A stretch of 64,000 nt of DNA from contig PMOB01000032.1 of the NCBI GenBank assembly GCA_003161615.1, positions 1 through 64,000 on the forward strand. Reading direction: 5' to 3'. The notes beneath the pieces are model-generated. The model did not search any database. It was given only the letters and a program-made list of their open reading frames with translations, and was not told the origin of the DNA. Positions within the stretch are counted from its first letter, which is position 1. Each line of letters opens with the position of its first letter. The translations under genes were made by a program, and so were the position numbers. Shown here in pieces: positions 31,750 through 38,548 of the stretch. Source of the stretch: Actinomycetota bacterium. Lineage in GTDB: Bacteria > Actinomycetota > Thermoleophilia > Gaiellales > Gaiellaceae.

Positions 31750-33843
31750 TCAGTCGCAGTCGTGGTCGCGGTCCGGGTCATGGCAGCGCGGCGCCGGCCG
31801 GACGACCCTGTAGCGAACCCGGGTCGTCTTCGTCTGGCCGTCCTTGCTGCGCGCTGTCACGGAGTAGACGTGCGCGCCGACCCGATGCGTATGGAGGAAA
31901 CCGCGGTGAGAGGTCTTGCCGTTCGAGTCGGTGCAGCGCGCGATGCCGGGGCCACCGGCCCCGTCGTGGCAGCTGAAGATCGTCCGGACTCTCTCTCGCA
32001 GCGTGAACTTCCGTCCCGACTTCGGGAACGCGATCGTCGCGTGTGGCGCTGCTGCCACCCGATACGAGACTGTCTTGCGCGCCTGCTGCCCGTCCTTGGA
32101 GACGGCGGCAACGGTGAGCGAGTAGCGGCCAGGCTTGCCGATGTCGACGGCCGTTCCCGACGGATCGCCGTTCTCGTCGAGACACGAGATGAGGCCCGGA
32201 CCACTCGCCCCTTCGGTACAGGAGAAGCTCGTGACGACGTGGGCGTCGACGCGGTAGACCGCGCCCGGTATCGGCCCGGCAACCTCGACCGTCGGCGGCG
32301 CCGCCACCGTGTAAGTCGGGCTGATGCTGCTCTGCTCGTCGTCCAAGGAGATCGCCGTGACCGTGAGCGTGTGCAGGCCCGGCGTGCTCGTATCGAGGGC
32401 GGTTCCGGAAGGGTCCCCATTCTGGTCGAGACAGGAGGCGACACCCGGGCCGTCGATCCCTTCCGTGCACGTGAAGCTCGAGTCGACCGCCGCGCCCTGG
32501 GAGTAGATCTCCCCGTTCACCGGCGTGGCAACGTGGACGGTCGGAGGGGAGGCGACCGTGTACGACACCGACTTGACCGTCATCAGGCCGTCGCCCGAGT
32601 TGGCGGTCACAGTCAACGTGTACGTGCCCACGCTGCTCGTGTCCAGCGCCGTGCCCGAGGTGTTTCCGTTCTCGTCGACGCAGGAGGTGAGCCCCGGGCC
32701 GAGGGCGCCTTCGTTGCACGAGAAGTCGGAGTCGACGACCTCGTTGAGCGCGTAAAGCGCCCCGTCGGTGGGCGTCACGATCGAGACCGACGGAGGCGGC
32801 GCCGTCCAGCTGATCACGACCTCCGGCGTCGCCGAGTGCAACGCGGTCTGGAACGTCGTCCCTGCCGGACCGAAGCTCGAGCCGCCGCCACCGGCGCCGC
32901 CGCTGAACTGCTCCTCCGTGGGGCCGCCGCCCCCGCCGTAGTAGCCGCCGCCTCCTCCGCCCGCACCGCCGCTCCCCGACTGGCTCCCATCTCCACCGCC
33001 GCCTCCGGCCCCCACGCTCCCGTTACTCCCGGTCTGCGGATTGCCGCATGGGTAATCATCCGTGGCGGCGACCGTGCCGGCGGCGCCCGCAGGCCCGCCG
33101 GTCCCGCCGTCGCCGCCGTCCGGCCCGCTACCCCCGAGGTTCGAGCAGTAGATCGTGCCGCCAGAGCCCGCGCCTGCTCCCGAGCCGCCGCCGCTGCCTC
33201 CAGCGCCCCCAGGACCGATGACGTCTTCGTCGCCGCCGCTGTAGCCGGGGTCGCCACCGCCGCCGCCTCCTCCTCCGCCGGCGACGACGAGACGCCTGTC
33301 TCGGGCGCCGCCGGTCAGCCCACCGGCGGAGGCGGGCGACCTGCGCACGTCGGAGGCGCCACCGCCTCCGCCACCCCCACCGCTCCCGCAGCCCCCGGGA
33401 CCACCCATGCCGCCCCCGTTGTTGCCGCCTGCTCCGGCCGGACAGGTAGAGGTGACCCCCTGGGACTCCGAGACGCCATCCGTGCCTGCGCCGCCGACCT
33501 CGACATACAGCGTCGTACGTCCGTGGAGTCCGAGGCGTGCGGTGACAACTGCGCCGGTGCCGCCGGTTCCGCCGGGTGTCGTGCCGTCGCCGTCGTCGAA
33601 CGAGGAGGCGCCGTTGCCGCCCGGAGCGCCAACCGCGACGACGTCGACGTTCGGGACCCCGCTCGGCACGTTGAAGTCGTCTTCCCCCGTGCCGACGTAA
33701 GTGCAGCTGAACGTCAGGCCCACGCTCGCGAGGACGCCATGCTCGCCACACGGACCTGAGCCGTCCGCGCGTGCGGAAGCGGTCACGCTCCCCAGTAGCG
33801 CCAGAGCGAGCAGGAGCAACCAGAGAACCCTTGAGCGCCTCAC
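31750..33843 (-). CDS. Secreted Gly-rich protein with Ig-like repeats
   Basis: 697 residues. Signal peptide MRRSRVLWLLLLALALLGS (cleavage about residue 26). Residues about 75-320 are extremely glycine-rich with runs of 6-9 Gly, in a GGAGTDG/GGGGG style like the N-terminal glycine-rich surface domains of actinobacterial secreted proteins. Then four repeats of about 85 residues (from 345), each PPxVxIxxPxxGxxYxxxxxVxSxFSCxEGxxGPGxxSCxDxxGxxSGxxLDTSxxGxYxLTVTA in pattern, with two Cys each: bacterial Ig-like (HYR-type) domains. Likely cell-surface or released. No sortase motif. Confidence 0.75.
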   Translation of the reverse strand: MRRSRVLWLLLLALALLGSVTASARADGSGPCGEHGVLASVGLTFSCTYVGTGEDDFNVPSGVPNVDVVAVGAPGGNGASSFDDGDGTTPGGTGGTGAVVTARLGLHGRTTLYVEVGGAGTDGVSESQGVTSTCPAGAGGNNGGGMGGPGGCGSGGGGGGGGASDVRRSPASAGGLTGGARDRRLVVAGGGGGGGGGDPGYSGGDEDVIGPGGAGGSGGGSGAGAGSGGTIYCSNLGGSGPDGGDGGTGGPAGAAGTVAATDDYPCGNPQTGSNGSVGAGGGGGDGSQSGSGGAGGGGGGYYGGGGGPTEEQFSGGAGGGGSSFGPAGTTFQTALHSATPEVVISWTAPPPSVSIVTPTDGALYALNEVVDSDFSCNEGALGPGLTSCVDENGNTSGTALDTSSVGTYTLTVTANSGDGLMTVKSVSYTVASPPTVHVATPVNGEIYSQGAAVDSSFTCTEGIDGPGVASCLDQNGDPSGTALDTSTPGLHTLTVTAISLDDEQSSISPTYTVAAPPTVEVAGPIPGAVYRVDAHVVTSFSCTEGASGPGLISCLDENGDPSGTAVDIGKPGRYSLTVAAVSKDGQQARKTVSYRVAAAPHATIAFPKSGRKFTLRERVRTIFSCHDGAGGPGIARCTDSNGKTSHRGFLHTHRVGAHVYSVTARSKDGQTKTTRVRYRVVRPAPRCHDPDRDHDCD

Positions 33844-33922
33844 CTTGTGGCAGCGATCCTCGCAGGCTGCGGTAGCCCCATCAACATGAAGGCACTCAGC
33901 GGCGGCCGGGGGGATTCGACGC

Positions 33923-35602
33923 TTACAAGCGACCAGAACGAACGACGCCCCAGAGCAGCCACAGCCCGAGCACTCCCGAGAAGGCGAAGCCGACGATCGA
34001 GATGATGTTGACGCCGAGGAAGTGTGGCCCTGCCTTGGCGAAGATCCCGATCAGGCTCGAGCCGATCAGCCCGCCGACGACGACGAGCGCGATCACGAGC
34101 CGGTTGAAGAGCGTGTCGAGCTTCGCGAGCACGTCCTCGAGGCCCTTGTGGACGAAGCCCACCTCGATCTGCCCGTCCCGGATCTCCTCCATGAAGTCGT
34201 GGAACTGGTGCGGCGCCTCGGCGATCACCTGGGCGTAACGGATCGCCTCCCGCCTTGCCCGCCGCGCGACGCGCTCGGGCGTGAACCGCTCGAGCATCAG
34301 GTCGCGCGCGTACGGCCGCGCCACCTCGAAGACGTTGAAGTCCGGATACAGCTCCTGCCCGACCGAGCCGAGCGTCGCGATCGCGCGGTCGAGGAGAAGG
34401 AAGCGCGTCGGCAGGCGGAGGTTCATCGTGTAGATGAGCTGGAAGCCCTCCCGCATCACCTGGAGCGGATCGATCTCGCTCAGACTCGCGCCGTAGTAGC
34501 GGTAGTAGAGCTCGCGCAGCTCGGCGTGCAGCTCGCCCTCGCGGTCCTTCGGATAGCGGACGCCGAGGTCGGAGAGCCGCCGTGGCAGCGCTTCGATGTT
34601 CTCGTTCGCGGCGTCGATGAACAGCCCGGTCAGCTTCGACATGTCGTCATCGGTCAGCTTCCCGGCAGAGCCGAAGTCGACGAGGCCGATCGTGCCGTTC
34701 TCGGGCGGCAGGAGGATGTTCGCCGGGTGCGGGTCGCCGTGGAAGAAGCCGTGCCGGAAGATCATCGTCATCCACGTCTCGGTCATCCGGTAGGCGAGCT
34801 CGCGCCGCTCGTCAAGCGTCATCGCGACGAGGTCGACATCGGCGAGCTGGATCCCGTCGATCCACTCGAGCGTCAGGACGCGCGCGCTCGAGTAGGGCCA
34901 GTGCACCTTCGGGACGCGGACGTGCGGACTGCCGGCGAAGTTGCGGTGGAAGGCCTGCGCGTTGCGGCCTTCGAGGCGGTAGTCGAGCTCTTTGCGGATC
35001 GAGCGGGCGAACTCGTCGATCACGGCGTGAGCGTCGACGAAGTCGAGCGCCCGGATCCGCTCGCGCACGAGGCGAGCGGCCTGGTAGAGGAGGACGAGGT
35101 CGGCCTCGATCTGCCGCGACGCGCCGGGGCGCTGCACCTTGACGGCGACGAAGCGTCCGTTCGGAAGCGTGGCGCGGTGCACCTGGCCGATCGACGCCGC
35201 CGCGACCGGGGTCGGATCGAACTCGAGGAAGAGCCGCTCGAGCGTGTTCCCGAGCTCCTCCTCGATCACGCGCTCGGCCTGCTCGAACGGGAACGGCCGC
35301 ACGTCGTCCTGCAGTGCGCGCAGCTCGCTGACGATGTCGGGCGGGACGAGGTCCGGGCGGGTGGAGAGCAGCTGGCCGAACTTCACGAACGTCGGGCCGA
35401 GCTCGTCGAGCACCTCCCGCAGATGCTGGCCGCGGGCGGACGACGCGCCGTGCTCGACGGCGGCTTCCGCGAGCCTTTCCTCCGCCGAGCGGCCGGGCAG
35501 GAGGTCGCTGAGCCGGTTCGTCTCGAGGAAGTAGCCGAAGCCGTGCCGCACCATCACCTGTGCGATCTCGGAGAGCCGGCCGATGCTGCGGGTGGCGTTC
35601 AT
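33923..35602 (-). CDS. ABC1/UbiB-family atypical protein kinase
   Basis: 559 residues from ATG 35602; the longer in-frame extension to 36451 is antisense to the upstream gene and has been rejected. UbiB/ADCK motifs: KxGQ-like FVKFGQLLSTRPDLVP (about 75), AAASIGQVHRA (Ala-rich loop), VAVKVQRPG, FHGDPHPANILL and GLVDFGSAGKL. Two C-terminal transmembrane helices (VIALVVVGGLIGSSLIGIF and IISIVGFAFSGVLGLWLLWG). Members bind nucleotides and support quinone or lipid metabolism. It lies 32 nt after the lysyltransferase-domain gene. Confidence 0.9.
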   Translation of the reverse strand: MNATRSIGRLSEIAQVMVRHGFGYFLETNRLSDLLPGRSAEERLAEAAVEHGASSARGQHLREVLDELGPTFVKFGQLLSTRPDLVPPDIVSELRALQDDVRPFPFEQAERVIEEELGNTLERLFLEFDPTPVAAASIGQVHRATLPNGRFVAVKVQRPGASRQIEADLVLLYQAARLVRERIRALDFVDAHAVIDEFARSIRKELDYRLEGRNAQAFHRNFAGSPHVRVPKVHWPYSSARVLTLEWIDGIQLADVDLVAMTLDERRELAYRMTETWMTMIFRHGFFHGDPHPANILLPPENGTIGLVDFGSAGKLTDDDMSKLTGLFIDAANENIEALPRRLSDLGVRYPKDREGELHAELRELYYRYYGASLSEIDPLQVMREGFQLIYTMNLRLPTRFLLLDRAIATLGSVGQELYPDFNVFEVARPYARDLMLERFTPERVARRARREAIRYAQVIAEAPHQFHDFMEEIRDGQIEVGFVHKGLEDVLAKLDTLFNRLVIALVVVGGLIGSSLIGIFAKAGPHFLGVNIISIVGFAFSGVLGLWLLWGVVRSGRL

Positions 35603-35634
35603 CCCGAAAAGGGTAGGCCGATTCGCCGCTCTTG

Positions 35635-37221
35635 TCAGGCGATGGCGCGGCGGCGCTGCTCTCGCCGTCTCGTCCACGGGCCCGGCGGCACGAGCAGGGA
35701 CTCGGCGTGGAGGTACGCGAGACCGACCGCGGGGAGGTCGCTGAACCGCTCGACGCAGACGTAGCGGCGCCGCCATTCGGGGAAGAACTTGCGGTTGAAC
35801 GAGTAGAGCCGCTCCAGCTGGAAGACGTTGTCGGCGAGCAGAAGCCCACGCCGCACGAGCCGCTTCGACCAGCTCGTCGCCCGCTCGGGCGAGAGGACGT
35901 CGGTGAAGGCGCAGAAGTTGAGGGAGAGCTCGCTCGCCCCCTCCTCCTTCGCCCAGGCGATCGTCTCGACGATGAGGAACTCGTTCAGCCCGTTCGGGGA
36001 GTGCGGCCGGCGGCGCATCGTGCTCAGCGACCAGCCGCCTCCGGCCGGTGACGGCGCGAGGTGGAGGAAGCCGCCGACTCGTCCGGTCTCGTCCGCCGCG
36101 ATGGCTAGCACGGTTCCCGGCACGTGGAGATCGTCGATCGACATCGAGAAGCCGCGCTCCGCCTGATCGCCGCGCCAGGCCGCGGAGACGTCCTCGAGCT
36201 CCTCCTCCAGCTCCGGCGAGACGTCGTCGGCAGCGACGACGCGGAACGAGTAGCCGGCTTTCTGGAGGCGCGAGACCGATTGGCGAACCTTTCGGATCGC
36301 GCGTCCTTCGAGCGAGAATTCCGCCGGCCGCAGCACCGCTTCCTCGCCCAGCGGGATGGGCTTGAGGCCGAGGGCGCGATAGCGGTCGAGGTGATACTCG
36401 GAGGCGCCGACGACCGCGATCCGCCAGCCGTGTGAACGGGCGAGTTGCCACAACTCGGCGAGGAGCTCGTCGATCTCCGCCTCGTCACCGACCGGGTCGC
36501 CGCTGACGAGCGCTGTCCCGGCAACGACGCGATAGGCGAGGAAGGCGCGGCGCGTCGGCGAGAAGAGGTAGTTCTTGTCCCGTCGCAGCGCGAAGAAGGA
36601 GAGGCTGTCGGTGCCGTACGCGTCGACGAGCGCGCGTGCGACCCGCCGCTCCCCCACGCTCTGCGCGACGGCCTGGCCGAACGGGCGCAGCCAGAAGTAC
36701 AGCGCGGCGAGGCCGAGGAGAAGACCGAGGCCGGTCAGGCCGATCGCGGCACGATGCGGAAGCTCCGAGCCTCGCAGCTCCATCGCGATCACGATCGCGG
36801 CGATTCCGGCAATGGCTGCGCCGAGCCCGAGCAGCGGCCGCACGCTCGCAGGGTCGCCAGGGATGTCGAAGCGCTTCCGCCAGCGGAGGAGCGCCGCGAG
36901 GAAGGCGATCGAGATCGTCGCCTCCTCGACGTCGAGTCCCTTCGCGAGGTGCGCCACCGCCGAGGCGACGACCACCACCACCGCGAGCTGCCACGCGCGG
37001 CGGCGGCGCTTCGCAAGCGAGCGGGAGAGCCAGATCAGTCCGATCGCGAAGGCGACCGTAAGGACGCGCGCCGCCTCCGGCCAGCCGGGCGGCAGCACGC
37101 CGCGGACGATCTTGAGGCGGTCGGCCATCTCCGGGGTCAGCGCCGAAACGAGGCCGATCACGCCTACCGCGGCGGCGGACCAGGCCAGCAATTGCTCGGC
37201 CTTGGGCATCCGCAGCGTCAC
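35635..37221 (-). CDS. Membrane protein with phosphatidylglycerol lysyltransferase-type C-terminal domain
   Basis: 528 residues from GTG 37221 (ATG 37209 also possible). Five N-terminal helices (about 8-25, 45-60, 70-90, 105-130, 140-165) and a cytosolic C-terminal DUF2156/LPG_synthase_C GNAT-like domain: RVARALVDAYGTDSLSFFAL, SPTRRAFLAYRVVAGTALVS, GDPVG, then VGASEYHLDRYRALGLKPIP and NFCAFTDVLSPE. It is a relative of MprF/LysX, which add lysine to phosphatidylglycerol. No separate lysyl-tRNA synthetase domain. Divergent from the next gene by only 16 nt. Confidence 0.85.
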   Translation of the reverse strand: MTLRMPKAEQLLAWSAAAVGVIGLVSALTPEMADRLKIVRGVLPPGWPEAARVLTVAFAIGLIWLSRSLAKRRRRAWQLAVVVVVASAVAHLAKGLDVEEATISIAFLAALLRWRKRFDIPGDPASVRPLLGLGAAIAGIAAIVIAMELRGSELPHRAAIGLTGLGLLLGLAALYFWLRPFGQAVAQSVGERRVARALVDAYGTDSLSFFALRRDKNYLFSPTRRAFLAYRVVAGTALVSGDPVGDEAEIDELLAELWQLARSHGWRIAVVGASEYHLDRYRALGLKPIPLGEEAVLRPAEFSLEGRAIRKVRQSVSRLQKAGYSFRVVAADDVSPELEEELEDVSAAWRGDQAERGFSMSIDDLHVPGTVLAIAADETGRVGGFLHLAPSPAGGGWSLSTMRRRPHSPNGLNEFLIVETIAWAKEEGASELSLNFCAFTDVLSPERATSWSKRLVRRGLLLADNVFQLERLYSFNRKFFPEWRRRYVCVERFSDLPAVGLAYLHAESLLVPPGPWTRRREQRRRAIA

Positions 37222-37237
37222 GCGGCCAGGGTACAAC

Positions 37238-37672
37238 GTGTCCGTGCCGGACGAGTCTCTCCGCATTCGGGTGCCGCGCTGGGCGGCGATTCTGCTCGCG
37301 GGCGTCACGATCCTGCTCGTCCCGTGGATCCTCTACCTCACCTTCACGCTCCCCTCGCGGCACGTCACGTTCCACTACGACGTTGCCTGGGTCGGCTTCG
37401 ACGTAGCGCTCACCGCCTCGTTCACGGCGACGGCGTGGGCGACGCTGCGCGGCTCCCAGTGGCTCGTGCCGCTCGCTGCGGTGACGGGGACGATGCTCTG
37501 CTGCGACGCGTGGTTCGACGTCGTCACCTCGCACACGGGATCAGAGCTGCTCGAAGCGGGTCTCGAGGCGGCGCTCGCAGAGGTGCCCCTCGCCGCGATC
37601 TGCGGCCTCGTCGTCTACGACGCGGAAACGTTCCTCGCCGCGACGGTGACGCGCTTCCGCCGGGACGCGTAG
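37238..37672 (+). CDS. Four-TM membrane protein, hypothetical
   Basis: 144 residues from GTG 37238 (GTG 37244 possible). Helices around WAAILLAGVTILLVPWILYL, FDVALTASFTATAWATL, LAAVTGTMLCCDAWFDVVTS and VPLAAICGLVVYDAETFL. A DAWFD motif lies on the third helix and acidic residues on the fourth. Divergent from the lysyltransferase-domain gene with 16 nt between starts, so one of them must have a promoter inside the other or a leaderless mRNA. Confidence 0.7.
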   Translation: MSVPDESLRIRVPRWAAILLAGVTILLVPWILYLTFTLPSRHVTFHYDVAWVGFDVALTASFTATAWATLRGSQWLVPLAAVTGTMLCCDAWFDVVTSHTGSELLEAGLEAALAEVPLAAICGLVVYDAETFLAATVTRFRRDA

Positions 37673-37697
37673 GTCTCCACTCAGAACGTCAGAGACA

Positions 37698-37732
37698 CTC
37701 GCCTGGGCCAGTGCTCGGGAATGTCACCCGAG
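37698..37732. repeat. 35-nt intergenic repeat, copy 1
   Basis: Identical to 62454-62488 except for one base (position 37702 is C, its counterpart 62458 is A). Inside is CTCGGG-aatgtca-CCCGAG, a 6-bp hairpin (37714-37732). It lies between the 37672 stop and the 37741 stop of the convergent gene. A related but diverged unit lies at about 63320-63356. Confidence 0.75.
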
Positions 37733-37740
37733 CAACCGGC

Positions 37741-38085
37741 CTATGTATGCGTGGCGAAGATGGCGACAATCGCCACGATGCACACTCCCATCGTCACGAA
37801 GGCGATCCCAGCAAAGAGCTTCCCTTCGCGTATCGCGCTCTTGTCCATTGAGCGAAAGGCTGCCGCAGGGTCTTCTTTCATGACGCGGCGGAGCTTCATC
37901 CCGCGTCGGTAGGCGTAGGCGAGGCCGAGGAGCCCTAGGGCGAAGCCGACGATCGCCACGGCCGGACCGAAGACGAAGCCAAGCACTACGAAGACACCGA
38001 GAGTCGGCACGAGCGAAATCATCCAGTGGGTGATCCGGGCGAACCAGCCAAGGCGTGTCCGCGGCCTGAGCGTCATCTGACTCAT
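37741..38085 (-). CDS. Small two-TM membrane protein
   Basis: 114 residues from ATG 38085. Basic N-terminus (SQMTLRPRTRLGWFARITHW), two hydrophobic spans (MISLVPTLGVFVVLGFVFG, AVAIVGFALGLLGLAYAYRR), a charged loop and a third (LFAGIAFVTMGVCIVAIVAI). No motif of known function. Framed by repeat elements on both sides. Confidence 0.6.
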   Translation of the reverse strand: MSQMTLRPRTRLGWFARITHWMISLVPTLGVFVVLGFVFGPAVAIVGFALGLLGLAYAYRRGMKLRRVMKEDPAAAFRSMDKSAIREGKLFAGIAFVTMGVCIVAIVAIFATHT

Positions 38086-38156
38086 TGTGGCGTGGTCGCG
38101 CTGAATTGCGCGAGGCGTTGCTCTCGCCCGAACGTCCAAGCGATCCTGGCCGGAGA

Positions 38157-38180
38157 CTAAGCCTCGCGCAGCGGGCTTAG
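38157..38180. repeat. CTAAGCC hairpin, companion of the 44-nt repeat (copy 1)
   Basis: CTAAGCC (38157-38163) pairs with GGCTTAG (38174-38180), 10-nt loop. The other 44-nt repeat (63429) is also preceded by a CTAAGCC hairpin (63380-63398), 31 nt upstream. Confidence 0.5.
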
Positions 38181-38245
38181 CCGGAGGCTTCCCCGCTCCC
38201 CGGCGCGCGCCGCAGGCGCCCGCCGCGGCGGGCAACGAGTCCTCA

Positions 38246-38289
38246 GCACGGAGGCGCGGAAGACCGCGCTCTTCCGCGCCGGAGTTCCT
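38246..38289. repeat. 44-nt repeat with 10-bp hairpin, copy 1
   Basis: Identical over 44 nt to 63429-63472. Its core is the perfect 10-bp hairpin GGCGCGGAAG (38253-38262) and CTTCCGCGCC (38271-38280), with an 8-nt loop. It lies 34 nt after the stop of the BMFP-like gene on the minus strand, so it may work as a terminator of the secDF operon. Confidence 0.75.
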
Positions 38290-38323
38290 TCAGCCCAGCG
38301 AGCGAGTGCGGAGCACTCGCGAG

Positions 38324-38548
38324 CTATTTCTCAAGCAGCCGAAGGCGGTGTTCGAGCTGCGCCACCCGCAGCTCCAGCTCCTCGAGATCCTCACGGCGTA
38401 CGAGGTCGAGCTCCTCGACGAGTGACCGCAGAGCGGCCAGCGCCTGGTCGGAGAGCTTCTCCCGGCCGCCGCGCACCCGGCTCGGCAGCTCCGCGACGAG
38501 CTCCTCGATGGCGTCGAGGAGCACGTGGCCGCTACCGCGAGCGGCCAT
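38324..38548 (-). CDS. BMFP/UbiK-like coiled-coil accessory protein
   Basis: 74 residues from ATG 38548, overlapping the 3' end of secDF by 17 nt. LLDAIEELVAELPSRVRGGR, then DQALAALRSLVEELDLVRRE and LEELELRVAQLEHRLRLLEK: amphipathic helix followed by C-terminal coiled coil, as in the BMFP (PF04380, YqiC/UbiK) family, which is membrane-interacting. Last gene of the tgt-yajC-secDF operon. Confidence 0.65.
   Translation of the reverse strand: MAARGSGHVLLDAIEELVAELPSRVRGGREKLSDQALAALRSLVEELDLVRREDLEELELRVAQLEHRLRLLEK

Noticed and set aside
34022..35764. 580-codon plus-strand ORF opposite the UbiB gene
   Set aside because: Shadow of the high-GC UbiB gene; Arg/Glu/Asp/Val-rich translation without motifs.
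35603..36451. 5' in-frame extension of the UbiB gene
   Set aside because: Antisense-frame sequence inside the lysyltransferase-domain gene; ATG 35602 gives the family N-terminus.
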